Shown: piece by piece, positions 1 to 9,449 of the stretch
How the letters are laid out: every line of letters starts with the position of its first letter
Position numbering within the stretch: position 1 is the stretch's first letter
Assembly: GCF_001655615.1 (NCBI RefSeq)
Contig: NZ_CP011567.1
Location: 6,234,001 to 6,298,000, forward strand
From: Pseudomonas sp. GR 6-02
GTDB lineage: Bacteria > Pseudomonadota > Gammaproteobacteria > Pseudomonadales > Pseudomonadaceae
DNA: 64,000 nt
Direction: 5' to 3'
Translations under genes and position numbers: made by a program
The notes under the pieces: generated by a model
What the model was told of the DNA's origin: nothing
Database searches by the model: none
Seen by the model: only the letters and a program-made list of their open reading frames with translations

Positions 1-1
1 T

Positions 2-1189
2 GCGGATGGTTTCATCAAACTCATCAAAATGTTGTTGGCGCCTATTATTTTCGGCACCGTCGTCGTTGGTATCGCCAAGATGGGCAATATCAAGGAAGTC
101 GGACGGATCGGCGTCAAAGCGCTATTTTACTTTGAAATCCTTTCAACCATTGCGCTAGTCATTGGCCTGATTGTGGTCAATATCGCGAAGCCAGGCGTTG
201 GAATGAATATCAACACAACCACGCTTGATGCCAGCGCTATCGCCAAGTACAGCCAAGCCGCCAGTGAACAGGGCGGAACAATCGATTTCTTTCTCAATAT
301 AATCCCGAGCACTTTTATTGGCGCATTCTCGAATGGCGTCATGCTTCAAGTCATTCTGATTTCGGTTTTGATGGGCATTGCCCTCGTTCAAATGGGCGAA
401 ACCAGCAAACCGCTGATCAATACCATCGACCTGTTTCTGCAGGGGCTTTTCAAGATCGTGGCAATGGTGATGCGCGTGGCTCCGATTGGTGCCGGCGCCG
501 GGATGGCTTTCACCATCGGCAAGTACGGGATTGGTACCTTGTTGTCACTCGGCCAGTTGCTGATCGCGCTCTACGTCACGACCTTGATTTTCATCGTGGT
601 TGTGCTGGGCACGGTTGCTAGATGGTCGGGCATGCCGCTCATGCAATTTCTTCGTTATTTCAAAGATGAAATTCTCATCACGCTTGGCACTTGCTCAACC
701 GAAGCTGTGCTTCCGCGAATGATGGTGAAACTTGAAAAGCTGGGCTGCAAGAAGTCAGTGGTGGGCATGGTGCTACCAACGGGGTATGCCTTCAATGCTG
801 ATGGCACCTGCATCTACCTCACTATGGCCGCGATATTCATCGCACAGGCAACCAATACGCCGCTGACGTTTGCGGATCAAATGATTCTATTGGGCGTGTT
901 CCTGCTGACCTCAAAAGGCTCCGCTGGCGTGGCGGGTGCCGGTTTCATAACCTTGGCGGCAACGCTTACAACCATCCACTCTATTCCGCTAGTTGGCCTT
1001 GTACTGCTCTTGGGTATCGACCGATTCCTCAACGAAGCACGAGCCGTGACCAACCTGATCGGCAACGGTATCGGCACCATCGCGATTGCCAAGTGGGACA
1101 ACTCGTTCGATGTCGAGGCCTGCGAGCGTGAAATTACTGCAATGAAAAACGAAAAGGCAGAGCGTAAAGCCCTGTTAGCGCAAAAGTAA
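2..1189 (+). CDS. dctA: DctA-type dicarboxylate/amino acid:cation symporter, 5' end outside window
   Basis: Inner-membrane symporter that takes up C4-dicarboxylates or related acids with protons or sodium. The reading frame is open from base 2 (Ala-Asp-Gly-Phe before the first visible Met at 29), so the gene starts left of the window. About 396 residues are seen against about 440 in the family, so only the first helices are missing. Family landmarks are present: the re-entrant serine-rich stretch is [12 protein letters not shown] (usually SSKSAAGVTGAG) and the helix-7 motif is [12 protein letters not shown] (usually NLDGTSIYLTMA). These substitutions suggest a substrate range somewhat different from core DctA. 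It is followed 121 bp later by a PEP mutase-family gene on the same strand, consistent with uptake feeding that enzyme. The family is secure; the substrate is not. Confidence 0.85.
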   Translation, partial: ADGFIKLIKMLLAPIIFGTVVVGIAKMGNIKEVGRIGVKALFYFEILSTIALVIGLIVVNIAKPGVGMNINTTTLDASAIAKYSQAASEQGGTIDFFLNIIPSTFIGAFSNGVMLQVILISVLMGIALVQMGETSKPLINTIDLFLQGLFKIVAMVMRVAPIGAGAGMAFTIGKYGIGTLLSLGQLLIALYVTTLIFIVVVLGTVARWSGMPLMQFLRYFKDEILITLGTCSTEAVLPRMMVKLEKLGCKKSVVGMVLPTGYAFNADGTCIYLTMAAIFIAQATNTPLTFADQMILLGVFLLTSKGSAGVAGAGFITLAATLTTIHSIPLVGLVLLLGIDRFLNEARAVTNLIGNGIGTIAIAKWDNSFDVEACEREITAMKNEKAERKALLAQK

Positions 1190-1200
1190 TCGGCATCGCT

Positions 1201-1240
1201 TACCGGTCATTCCTCTTCCAATAGAACGCAATGACCGGTA
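1201..1240 (+). terminator. 11-bp perfect inverted repeat after dctA
   Basis: TACCGGTCATT at 1201-1211 is mirrored by AATGACCGGTA at 1230-1240 with an 18-base loop. It lies 12 bases after the dctA stop codon. No T-run follows, so it may be a transcript-stabilising hairpin, a partial terminator or a protein-binding palindrome. Confidence 0.5.
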
Positions 1241-1310
1241 GCAAATTTATGTCTCGTTCTCGCAGGACGATTCAGCGATGTACTCAGTTGAAATGTGATG
1301 GAGCAGAAAA

Positions 1311-2183
1311 GTGATTGAGAGAACTCATCATGAACTACGACAAGCGTTCAGTGATTTGCTTCACGGAACAGTCTGTAAATTTGCCGCATCGGTATTCGAT
1401 CCGATCTCTGTTCGAATGGCTTCTGACCTTGGCTTTGAGGTCGCTATTCAGGGTGGATCGGTCGCCTCGCTTCAAGTACTGGGAGCACCGGACATCTCAC
1501 TACTCACGCTGGATGAATATACAGAACAGGTTTCCAGGGTTGGGCGCGCCAGTCAAATCCCAATAATTGGGGACGCCGACCATGGATTCGGAAACGCGCT
1601 CAATGTGATGCGAACAGTAACGGAGTTACAGAAGGCCGGCGTGGCCGCCCTGACGCTGGAAGACACGCATCTGCCCGCCAGGTACGACGAACAATCGCAC
1701 GTCCTCATCACCATGGAAGAGGCCGCGAGCAAGATCTACGCCGCACGATTTGCCCGGTCAGATGATGCCCTTAGCATCATCGCCAGGACTAATGTGGCCG
1801 TTACCACTTTGGAAGATTCGATTGCTCGGACTGCGGCCTATCAAAAGGCTGGAGCAGAAGCTATTTGCTTCGTTGGAGTAAAGGACTTCCAGCATCTGGA
1901 AGCACTCACAGCGCATCTCACCGTTCCGATCATACTCATCAATTACGGTAATCCCGCACTGAGCGATATTGAGAAACTGAGCGCGGCTAATGTGCGGATC
2001 GTCGTCAATGGGCATGCCCCCTATCTGTCCGCAATCAAAGCAACCTACGAGGCGCTACGCGAACAAAGTGGTGCAGAGGGGCGCGAGCTTTTACTCCCAG
2101 AGCTGCTTTCAAAATACACACTCTCGGACAACTACCGCGAATGGGCGAAAACCTATTTGAAGTCAGATAACGACTTCAATTGA
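1311..2183 (+). CDS. Oxaloacetate decarboxylase-type enzyme of the isocitrate lyase/PEP mutase family
   Basis: Cytoplasmic (beta/alpha)8-barrel lyase of 290 residues. It closely resembles the Pseudomonas oxaloacetate decarboxylase clade (PA4872 type), which converts oxaloacetate to pyruvate and CO2 with Mg. Visible landmarks are the N-terminal ASVFDP and GGSVASLQVLGAPD stretches, the metal-binding DADHGFGNALN segment near residue 87, EDTHLPA, ARTN, and the VVNGHAPY segment near residue 230 carrying the His that marks this clade. The start is GTG with GGAG seven bases upstream; an overlapping frame from 1315 is not used. The gene stands between the DctA-like carrier and a hydroxyacid dehydrogenase 26 bp downstream, which suits a dicarboxylate-degrading cluster. 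Dimethylmalate or methylisocitrate lyase activity is possible within the superfamily, but the sequence favours the decarboxylase clade. Confidence 0.8.
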   Translation: MIERTHHELRQAFSDLLHGTVCKFAASVFDPISVRMASDLGFEVAIQGGSVASLQVLGAPDISLLTLDEYTEQVSRVGRASQIPIIGDADHGFGNALNVMRTVTELQKAGVAALTLEDTHLPARYDEQSHVLITMEEAASKIYAARFARSDDALSIIARTNVAVTTLEDSIARTAAYQKAGAEAICFVGVKDFQHLEALTAHLTVPIILINYGNPALSDIEKLSAANVRIVVNGHAPYLSAIKATYEALREQSGAEGRELLLPELLSKYTLSDNYREWAKTYLKSDNDFN

Positions 2184-2209
2184 ACTTGAAGCAGGTGGAA
2201 TAAAGCGCC

Positions 2210-3196
2210 ATGAAAAAGACAATCTTGGCCTTCAGCAGAGTCCCACGCAGCATGCTAGAGCCTTACGTAGATAAGTACGACATCGTCATCATGAGCCCAC
2301 AACTCGGTGACATGGATGCTCAGTTCGAATCAGCCCTTCCCAACGCTCATGGACTAATCGGCGGGAATCGTCGTCTGGGTGAGGCTGAACTGGCGTCGGC
2401 TAAAAACCTTGAGATCATCTCCAGCATTTCGGTGGGTTACGACAACTATGACCTCAGCTATCTCGATAGCAGAGGGATCATGTTGACCAATACACCCGAT
2501 GTGCTGAACGAAACCACCGCTGATCTCGCTTTTGCCCTGATCCTCGCCACAGCGAGGCGTATCCCAGAGCTTGATGCTTGGACAAAAGATGGGAATTGGT
2601 CAAAAACAATCGACGCCTCCCATTTTGGATGCGATGTGCACGGAAAGACCTTGGGCATTATCGGCTTGGGCAAAATCGGAGAGGCCATCGCTCGCAGGGG
2701 GCGTTTCGGCTTCGGCATGAACATCTTGTACAGTGGCAAAACTCGTAAACCACGGCTGGAGCAAGAACTCGGTGCAAGGTTTGTCTCTCAAGAACAGCTG
2801 TTGAGCGAGTCTGATTTTGTCTGTCCGGTCGTTCCATTGACCGCAGAGACGAGAAACCTCATCGGCCAAGAAGAGCTGGCACTGATCGGGGCAGAAGGCA
2901 TTTTGATCAACGTTTCTCGTGGGCCGGTGGTTGATCAGGACGCGCTAATCCAAGCGCTTGAAGAAAAGACAATTCGAGCAGCTGGTTTAGACGTTTATGT
3001 GAATGAGCCGCTGGCGAATTCAAAGCTTTTCAAATTAAAAAACGCCGTAACCGTACCTCATATTGGCTCCGCGACAAACGATACGCGCAATGCAATGGCG
3101 CGGCGCGCTTTGGACAATTTGCTTATGGGTCTAGAAGGAAAGCGACCTCTAGACCTGCTCAATCCACAAACACGAGGACGTAGACGATTGGCTTGA
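2210..3196 (+). CDS. D-2-hydroxyacid dehydrogenase (GhrB-like)
   Basis: NAD(P)H-dependent cytoplasmic reductase of 2-keto acids such as glyoxylate, hydroxypyruvate or 2-ketogluconate; 328 residues, the normal length. The catalytic domain flanks a Rossmann insert with the dinucleotide motif GIIGLGKIGEAIARRG near residue 150. The catalytic triad is visible as Arg in NVSRGPVVDQ, Glu in DVYVNEPL and His in VPHIGSAT. The C-terminal residues RGRRRLA are unusually basic. The gene is 26 bp behind the PEP mutase-family gene and probably co-transcribed with it. The family is certain. Substrate cannot be fixed, but the neighbours suggest it handles a keto acid made by the island's hydroxyacid oxidase. 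Confidence 0.85.
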   Translation: MKKTILAFSRVPRSMLEPYVDKYDIVIMSPQLGDMDAQFESALPNAHGLIGGNRRLGEAELASAKNLEIISSISVGYDNYDLSYLDSRGIMLTNTPDVLNETTADLAFALILATARRIPELDAWTKDGNWSKTIDASHFGCDVHGKTLGIIGLGKIGEAIARRGRFGFGMNILYSGKTRKPRLEQELGARFVSQEQLLSESDFVCPVVPLTAETRNLIGQEELALIGAEGILINVSRGPVVDQDALIQALEEKTIRAAGLDVYVNEPLANSKLFKLKNAVTVPHIGSATNDTRNAMARRALDNLLMGLEGKRPLDLLNPQTRGRRRLA

Positions 3197-3288
3197 CCAC
3201 AGGCAGTTGAACCTACGCGTTATAGAGCCCAGCGCACATCCCCTTGACCGAGGCGGCGATGCCACGCGTTGACCGATCGTCGATACCG

Positions 3289-4212
3289 TCAATCCACGAT
3301 TGAACCGGCCTCCTCCTGCTGTTTGAGGTAGGGCTGAATAAACTCGAGGAATGCTTGAGCTGCCGGTGTAAGAGTGCGATCACAAGGAACATATATCGAC
3401 ATCTCTCTAATAATCTCAGGCTCCTCAATCCGTCTCATTACAAGGCCCATAGAGCGAGCCTGCTTCGCTAAAAAACCCGGGCATAATGACAGCATCACCG
3501 CCAGATCCGATGTCGCCAGTCCAAGGGCTGTAGAGATATTGTCTACAACATAATCCGGCTCGAATTGCTGGTCAGCGGTTAAATACTGCAAAGCGTCAGT
3601 GAAGTAAGTTTCATAGTCTCTTCCTGTAGTGATTACCGAATGATCATTCAGCGCGCCCCAAGTGATTCGGGGGCTGATCGCCAAAGCATTAGAAGGCGCA
3701 CACAGCATCATCCAGGGACTTTTATACAGTGCAATACGTTTAACTTTATTGCCAGTTTTTCGGTCTGCACCGAAGGCTAAATCGACACGATGACTGGCCA
3801 CTGCGTCCACCAGATCGTCCACTGAGCAATCGATCAGTCGGACGACGACGTCGGGCTTGTGCTTTCGGTAAACGGCTAAGGCCGTCGGTAATAGTGAGCT
3901 GGCAGCGAGCAGCGGGGCGGCAATCCGGACGATACCAGTCGATTGGTTTTTGATGGTATCAACTGTCAACAACGCAGATTGAATCTCGTGCATGACTTTT
4001 TCGGCAGCCGGACGAAATTCCTCTCCTGCTTTGGAGAGCACCATGGTTCGCGTCGTACGATCGAACAAGGAAAAACCGAATTCCTGTTCAAGCTCCTTGA
4101 TGATCAGACTTACAGCTCCAGGCGTCAGATGGAGATGCTGGGCAGCATGGCTGAAGCTCTGAGAGTCAGCCACGACGAGGAACGTCCGTAATTGCTTGAT
4201 AGTGAAATTCAT
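3289..4212 (-). CDS. LysR-family transcriptional regulator of the acid-utilisation cluster
   Basis: 307-residue DNA-binding regulator. The N-terminal winged helix-turn-helix (residues 1-60) is intact: it opens MNFTIKQLRTF, has SFSHAAQHLHLTPGAVS as the recognition region and FDRTTR at the wing. The remainder is a periplasmic-binding-protein-like effector domain. It is divergent from the MFS transporter gene, with a 163-bp intergenic region between start codons where the shared operator would be expected. It is convergent with the hydroxyacid dehydrogenase gene. By LysR convention it probably activates the transporter/dehydrogenase unit in response to the substrate acid; that role is inferred from position only. 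Confidence 0.88.
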   Translation of the reverse strand: MNFTIKQLRTFLVVADSQSFSHAAQHLHLTPGAVSLIIKELEQEFGFSLFDRTTRTMVLSKAGEEFRPAAEKVMHEIQSALLTVDTIKNQSTGIVRIAAPLLAASSLLPTALAVYRKHKPDVVVRLIDCSVDDLVDAVASHRVDLAFGADRKTGNKVKRIALYKSPWMMLCAPSNALAISPRITWGALNDHSVITTGRDYETYFTDALQYLTADQQFEPDYVVDNISTALGLATSDLAVMLSLCPGFLAKQARSMGLVMRRIEEPEIIREMSIYVPCDRTLTPAAQAFLEFIQPYLKQQEEAGSIVD

Positions 4213-4375
4213 CTGGGCCCTCGCGAAGGTCTGTCGCGCTCCAATTTACGAGTTTTATTAACGGATGGGCAAAAATATTTCGATTGTCGGTATCGCAGCG
4301 CGGCACTCAGACTTCGTTCGATGGTCGCCCTCTGATAGGTCACGCACTATCCAATAAAATAATAAGAGATCTACT

Positions 4376-5686
4376 ATGACTAGCCTCTCTCCGTTAACAC
4401 CTCCTGTAAACGATAAATCAATTGAAAATCAGATTTATGCCAAAGTTACCTGGCGAATAATTCCTTTCCTGTGTTTGTGCTATTTGTGCGCTTACCTGGA
4501 TCGGGTCAACGTCGGCTTTGCCAAGTTGCAGATGCTTAATGATCTGCAGTGGAGCGAGACTGTATATGGCTTGGGCGCAGGCATTTTCTTCGTTGGATAC
4601 ATACTCGTCGAAGTGCCAAGCAACATCTTGCTGCAGCGTGTGGGTGCCAAACGATGGATTGCGCGAATCATGATTACCTGGTCGCTGCTTTCCGCCGCCA
4701 CCGCTTTCGTCACAACACCTGCGATGTTCTATGTAATCCGCTTCCTGCTCGGTGTCGCAGAGGCTGGATTTCTTCCGGGTATCATTCTTTATCTGACCTA
4801 TTGGTATCCGGCCAGCCGACGCGCCAAAATCACCGCATTTTTTTATTGCGCTATTCCTCTTTCAGGCGTAATCGGCGGCCCCCTCTCAGGCTGGATCATA
4901 AGTGCACTTACCGGTGTATCGGGTCTGCATGGATGGCAATGGCTATTTATCTTGGAGGCAGCTCCGTCTTTGCTGGTCGGTATTGCGGTTCTATTTTTTT
5001 TGGATGACGGCATTAGAAAAGCCCGTTGGCTGACATCCAGCGAGAAAGAAATTCTTGAAAAAAATATCCAAAGCGAGGCAGGTGACAAGCACCTACATTC
5101 CATTGCTCAGGCCTTTAAGGATCCACGAGTTTGGCTGATGGGTTTGATCTTTTTTACCTGTGGAATGGGCATCTATACCTTCAGTTTCTGGTTGCCGACT
5201 CTGATTAAGGAGGCTGGAGTTAAAGATGTCCTGAACGTGGGGTTGCTGGTCGCCATCCCTTACACCTTTGGGATGGTGTCAATGGTCTTATGGGCACGCC
5301 ATTCAGACAAAACCCGAGAGCGTCGATGGCATCTATCGATCGCCATGGGAGTTGGTGCCATCGGACTGTCACTGAGCACCTTGACCGGGTACGGCATTTA
5401 CTTTGTTCTGCCTGCGCTAACACTTGCATCTATCGGAATCCAGGCCATGGCACCTATTTTCTGGAGCATGCCCACAGCATTTCTTGGGGGCGCCGCTGCT
5501 GCCGCAGGTATTGCCTTGATTACCGCCGTCGCCAACATTGGTGGGTTCATCAGTACCTATCTGGTCGGTTGGATCAAAGATCTCACCCATAGCGCTGATA
5601 TAGGGCTGTATGTCGTCGCTACGGTACTCGTTGCCGGAAGCATTATTACTCTCGCCGCAGTGCCTGCCAGATTGGTAAACAAATAA
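4376..5686 (+). CDS. MFS transporter, anion:cation symporter (ACS) family
   Basis: Twelve-helix inner-membrane carrier of 436 residues. The first-helix signature AYLDRVNVGFAKLQM and the following EVPSNILLQRVGAKRW are typical of the ACS family, which imports organic anions such as tartrate, phthalate, 4-hydroxyphenylacetate or hexuronates with protons. The cytoplasmic loop after helix 6 (about residues 215-245) is charged, as expected. It is divergent from the LysR gene and 31 bp ahead of the FMN-dependent hydroxyacid dehydrogenase, so these two form a likely operon. Import of a hydroxy acid such as tartrate or a mandelate-like compound is plausible but not shown. Confidence 0.88.
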   Translation: MTSLSPLTPPVNDKSIENQIYAKVTWRIIPFLCLCYLCAYLDRVNVGFAKLQMLNDLQWSETVYGLGAGIFFVGYILVEVPSNILLQRVGAKRWIARIMITWSLLSAATAFVTTPAMFYVIRFLLGVAEAGFLPGIILYLTYWYPASRRAKITAFFYCAIPLSGVIGGPLSGWIISALTGVSGLHGWQWLFILEAAPSLLVGIAVLFFLDDGIRKARWLTSSEKEILEKNIQSEAGDKHLHSIAQAFKDPRVWLMGLIFFTCGMGIYTFSFWLPTLIKEAGVKDVLNVGLLVAIPYTFGMVSMVLWARHSDKTRERRWHLSIAMGVGAIGLSLSTLTGYGIYFVLPALTLASIGIQAMAPIFWSMPTAFLGGAAAAAGIALITAVANIGGFISTYLVGWIKDLTHSADIGLYVVATVLVAGSIITLAAVPARLVNK

Positions 5687-5717
5687 CACCTCCACGCCTT
5701 TTAAAAAGGAGTACTCG

Positions 5718-6890
5718 ATGGCCCTGCCTATAACGTGTATCGAAGACCTTCGTGTCTTAGCAAAAAAACGTATTCCACAAATGTTTTATGACTATGTAGA
5801 CTCCGGCTCCTGGACAGAATCTACCTACCACCTAAACGAATCAGACTTCCACGCTATAAAGCTTCGTCAACGCGTTGCCATCGATATAGAGAAACGCAAT
5901 CTGCTCACCACGATGGTTGGGCAGAAGGTAGCAATGCCTGTTGCCCTCGCGCCAACGGGACTTGCTGGGATGATGCATGCCGACGGCGAAATACTCGCGG
6001 CCAGAGCGGCAAAAAAATTCGGCATTCCGTACACGATGTCAACGATGAGTATCTGCTCTCTGGAGGACATCGCCGAACACGTCGCAGCGCCGTTTTGGTT
6101 TCAGTTGTACATGATGCGCGACAGGGATTTCATTGAACGCCTGATAATGCGTGCGATTGCCGCAAACTGTAGTGCCTTGGTGCTTACGCTCGATTTGCCA
6201 ATCAGTGGACAGCGACACAAAGACATCAAAAATGGTCTGTCGGCACCGCCACGGCTAACCGTGCCCAACATGCTCAATATGATGACCAAGCCAAAGTGGT
6301 GTCTAGGTATGGCGTCCACCAAGCGTCGTCAGTTTGGCAACATCGTCGGACACGTCCAGGACATCAGCGACATGTCTTCACTATCTTCCTGGATCCAAGA
6401 ACAGTTCGATCCGAGCCTGAGTTGGGCCGATGTTTTATGGGTGCGCAAACGGTGGCCAGGAAAACTTATCTTGAAGGGAATTCTTGACTCGGATGATGCA
6501 CGCCTAGCAGCCGAAATCGGGGCTGACGCACTGATTGTGTCCAACCACGGCGGACGTCAACTTGATGGTGCCCAATCAACTATTAGCGCATTGCCGGACA
6601 TCGTCGATGCGGTTGGTGATCGGATCGAGGTATGGATTGACAGTGGTATACGTAGCGGCCAAGACGTGCTGAAGGCCATAGCACTGGGTGCCAAAGGCAC
6701 TTTAATCGGTCGAGCATTTCTTTATGGCCTGGGCAGCTTGGGTGAAGCAGGTGTGACGCGCAGTTTGGAAATCATCGCCCATGAACTTGATGCCACAATG
6801 GCACTCTGCGGTCAAATCGACATTAACCACGTTGATAGAAGTATTTTGCTCACTTCTACTAAGCCAAAGCACCACTTACCAATGGATTAA
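5718..6890 (+). CDS. FMN-dependent alpha-hydroxyacid dehydrogenase (LldD/mandelate dehydrogenase family)
   Basis: TIM-barrel flavoenzyme of 390 residues that oxidises L-2-hydroxy acids to 2-keto acids, passing electrons to quinone (dehydrogenases) or oxygen (oxidases). It opens with the FYDYVDSGS-like segment seen here as MFYDYVDSGSW. The FMN and active-site motifs are intact: PVALAPTGLAGM near residue 75, the Lys in KGI before the barrel end, and the family signature VSNHGGRQLDG near residue 275 with its catalytic His and Arg. The ending GIRSGQDVLKAIALGAKGTLIGR binds the FMN phosphate. The start has AAGGAG eight bases upstream. The gene follows the ACS transporter by 31 bp. L-lactate, L-mandelate or another L-hydroxy acid is possible. 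Confidence 0.9.
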   Translation: MALPITCIEDLRVLAKKRIPQMFYDYVDSGSWTESTYHLNESDFHAIKLRQRVAIDIEKRNLLTTMVGQKVAMPVALAPTGLAGMMHADGEILAARAAKKFGIPYTMSTMSICSLEDIAEHVAAPFWFQLYMMRDRDFIERLIMRAIAANCSALVLTLDLPISGQRHKDIKNGLSAPPRLTVPNMLNMMTKPKWCLGMASTKRRQFGNIVGHVQDISDMSSLSSWIQEQFDPSLSWADVLWVRKRWPGKLILKGILDSDDARLAAEIGADALIVSNHGGRQLDGAQSTISALPDIVDAVGDRIEVWIDSGIRSGQDVLKAIALGAKGTLIGRAFLYGLGSLGEAGVTRSLEIIAHELDATMALCGQIDINHVDRSILLTSTKPKHHLPMD

Positions 6891-7266
6891 AATAACGTCG
6901 CACAATACCCCTACTCCCATGGCTCATACTAGGTTTATGTCCGCATGTTATCGAGTTTGGCGTGGGACAGGGCATATAACAAAAATCAGGATTAATACGC
7001 GGACGTGGTTGCAATTAGGTAGCGTTTTGAATACCTCGTGATAGCTGGGCGGATCTAGAGCTTGCCTTTTTCAATCCAACCTACAAGTAGAGCGACAGGT
7101 CGTAGATATTTTATTGAGTGGGAGATTCAGAACCAGAAAAAGGTATGCCATTAATCTGGCGGGTAAAAAACTATCCATACATCCGCCGCTTGTGTTCGTT
7201 GCGTTGGCTCGAAAGATCTTCTTGTTGCTTCTGCTACTTACAAATATAAAAAACGGAGCGCTATAA
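6891..7266. other. Gap between the hydroxyacid dehydrogenase and porin genes
   Basis: 376 bases without a convincing gene. Short frames here lack ribosome sites and resemble no family known to me. The stretch is AT-rich and presumably holds the porin promoter and its leader. No clear operator or terminator was recognised. Confidence 0.5.
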
Positions 7267-8574
7267 GTGATCGTAAAGAAAATTTCTGCAACTTTGGCAT
7301 TTGGCAGCATTACCCTAGGTGGCCAGGCGTTTGCTGACTTCCTAAGTGATAGCAAAGCTACAGTGGCAATGAGAAACTTCTACTTCAATAACGACAACCG
7401 TGATGGCACCGCTACCCCTTCGAAAACCGACGAGTGGGCGCAGGGCTTTATGCTGGATTATAAGTCTGGGTTTACCAATGGTTTTGCTGGCTTCGGTGTT
7501 GATGCCCTTGGGTTATTGGGCATAACCCTAGACAGCGCCAAGGCACGACACGTCGGCAGCTCTATGATTCCCTCGGACAGTGACAACCGCGCCGTCGACG
7601 AGTGGAGCCGGCTAGGTCTGACTGGAAAAGTCGAAATGTCGAAGACTGAACTGCGCTACGGTACCTTGATTCCGAAACTTCCAATTCTGGTAGCCAACGA
7701 TGGACGGGCGCTTCCACAAACCTTTGAGGGCGGCCAAATCACCTCAAGCGAGTTCAAGGATCTGACCCTTACTGGTGGGCGAATTGAACATGCAACAGGT
7801 CGCGGTTCAACTGATCAGACGGGGCTGGCCGCTTTTGGCGGTACGCGTGAAAGCAACCAGTTCGACTTCGTCGGGAGCGACTGGAAAGCCACTAAGGATC
7901 TGACGGCGCAGTACTACTATGCCCATCTCGAAAACTACTATAACCAGCAGTTTTTCGGACTTATTCACACGCTTGCGTTCTCGGACAACCAATCCCTGAA
8001 GACCGACCTGCGCTACTTTAAAACTGACTCATCAGGTGAAAACAGCTCCGGTACATCGGGTTACAGAGTCAGTGGCTACACCAAAAACGGTAATGGCGTG
8101 ATCGAAAACCGTCTCTGGAACGCTGCATTGATATACACCCTTGGCGGGCATGCGATAACTGCGGGCTACCAAAGCGTTTCGGGCGGTAGCAGCTTCACCC
8201 AACTCAACCAAGGTAGCTTAGTAGATAAAGGCGCCGGAGGCAGCAGCTTGTACCTGTATACAGACCGACTGATCCAGAGCTTCAACCGTGCAGGGGAGCG
8301 TACGTCATTCAGTCAGTACGCCTACGACTTTGCCGCGCTGGGTATACCTGGCCTGAAAGCCTCGGTCATGTATCTCTCCGGGGATAACATCAAGACCAGA
8401 TCCGGCGGCGATCAGAAAGAATGGGAAAGGGATATTTTTTTGGACTACGCCCTTCAGTCGGGGGCCTTCAGAGGTGTTGGCTTCGGTTGGCGTAACGGTA
8501 AATCCAATAGCGAAGCCGTCCGCGATCAAGATCAGAACAGGGTGTTTGTAAGCTACAGCATTCCACTTTTCTAA
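7267..8574 (+). CDS. OprD-family outer-membrane porin
   Basis: Eighteen-stranded outer-membrane channel for small acids or amino acids, 435 residues including the signal peptide. The start is GTG with GGAG eight bases upstream. The signal peptide runs to about residue 24 with an AFA/D cleavage pattern. The mature protein begins DFLSDSKATVAMRNFYFNND, as OprD/Occ porins do, and has RYGTLIPKLPILVANDGRALPQTFEG, a classic OprD segment, around residues 135-160. It ends with a terminal aromatic (IPLF), the outer-membrane insertion signal. It is the last gene of the acid-utilisation cluster and probably admits the same substrate the ACS and DctA-type carriers then import. Confidence 0.92.
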   Translation: MIVKKISATLAFGSITLGGQAFADFLSDSKATVAMRNFYFNNDNRDGTATPSKTDEWAQGFMLDYKSGFTNGFAGFGVDALGLLGITLDSAKARHVGSSMIPSDSDNRAVDEWSRLGLTGKVEMSKTELRYGTLIPKLPILVANDGRALPQTFEGGQITSSEFKDLTLTGGRIEHATGRGSTDQTGLAAFGGTRESNQFDFVGSDWKATKDLTAQYYYAHLENYYNQQFFGLIHTLAFSDNQSLKTDLRYFKTDSSGENSSGTSGYRVSGYTKNGNGVIENRLWNAALIYTLGGHAITAGYQSVSGGSSFTQLNQGSLVDKGAGGSSLYLYTDRLIQSFNRAGERTSFSQYAYDFAALGIPGLKASVMYLSGDNIKTRSGGDQKEWERDIFLDYALQSGAFRGVGFGWRNGKSNSEAVRDQDQNRVFVSYSIPLF

Positions 8575-8784
8575 GGGCGCAGCATAAACATATGGCGCTC
8601 CTTTACACTACGAAGTAGGTAGTCGTATTGACCACCAGGTCGCTGGAAGTATGACCGCTGTGCTGGATGGTGCACAACTTCTCGGTGGGGCGCCAACTAA
8701 AGCTTACGCGACTCCAAATGAGATCGACTATTTGTCGATGCGCACCGCTTCCTATTCTCGCCGACGCTTGTCCTGATTCTGAAG

Positions 8785-9375
8785 CTAGACGTTATTCTTT
8801 TTCAGGCTTTCGGGGCTGCCAGCACACAGCCCGTCCATCACGAAGTTCATCAGTCTGGAGAGACGTGAACGCCATTCGCTCTGAGTATCCATTTGCCAAA
8901 TTCCGGCGATGGCTAGAAAAAAGTCGTCGTTAGTGATCCCGGCACGAATCGTCCCCGCCTTCTCGTTCGCCCTCAAAAGCAACTCGGCTGCACCTTGAAC
9001 TGGAGCGTAGCCCGACTTGCCCGGAAACTCGTAAACGGAGGCCGCTTGTTGGATTGCCGTAGCGAGTCCCGCCTTTGTCATTGCATATTCAGCAAGGCTA
9101 TCCATCCACTCTCGGAGGGCTTCCTTAGGTGGTTTTGTCGCGAGCAGCTCTTCCGCCAACGATGCCACCTGCTGCATTTCGAATTGATAGACCTCGAATA
9201 CCAGCCTCTCTCTGGTAGGGAAATGGCGATAAAAAGTTCCCTGTCCTACTCCAGCCTTTTTCGCAATCGTACTCAGCGGGACTGCAGGATCGCTGGTCAG
9301 TTCAACCACTGCGACCTCCAGAATCCGCTCCCGATTTTTCTTGGCGTCAGAACGCATCACCAACTCGTCAGGCAT
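8785..9375 (-). CDS. TetR-family repressor of the adjacent SDR gene
   Basis: 196-residue regulator with an N-terminal helix-turn-helix (ILEVAVVELTSD...STIAKKAGVGQGTFYRHFPTRE, about residues 17-55) and a helical ligand-binding C-terminal domain. A second Met at residue 7 (MRSDAKKNRERIL) may be the true start, since most homologues begin there. It is divergent from the SDR gene across a 97-bp spacer that contains two GGACA-NN-TGTCC palindromes, so it very likely represses both promoters until a ligand releases it. The ligand is unknown. Confidence 0.88.
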   Translation of the reverse strand: MPDELVMRSDAKKNRERILEVAVVELTSDPAVPLSTIAKKAGVGQGTFYRHFPTRERLVFEVYQFEMQQVASLAEELLATKPPKEALREWMDSLAEYAMTKAGLATAIQQAASVYEFPGKSGYAPVQGAAELLLRANEKAGTIRAGITNDDFFLAIAGIWQMDTQSEWRSRLSRLMNFVMDGLCAGSPESLKKNNV

Positions 9376-9401
9376 GAATAATTTTCTCTCATTGCATTGC
9401 T

Positions 9402-9419
9402 AAGCGGACAACTGTCCGG
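9402..9419. promoter_or_regulatory. TetR operator palindrome 1
   Basis: AAGCGGACAACTGTCCGG contains the inverted repeat CGGACA-AC-TGTCCG. It lies 27 bases upstream of the tetR start and shares the GGACA/TGTCC half-sites with a second copy 10 bases further on. Confidence 0.7.
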
Positions 9420-9429
9420 TACGGTTTGC

Positions 9430-9449
9430 AAGTGGACATTTGTCCGCTT
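9430..9449. promoter_or_regulatory. TetR operator palindrome 2
   Basis: AAGTGGACATTTGTCCGCTT is an almost perfect palindrome (AAG.GGACA-TT-TGTCC.CTT) 23 bases upstream of the SDR start codon. Its half-sites match those of palindrome 1, as expected for cooperative binding of two TetR dimers over both divergent promoters. Confidence 0.72.
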
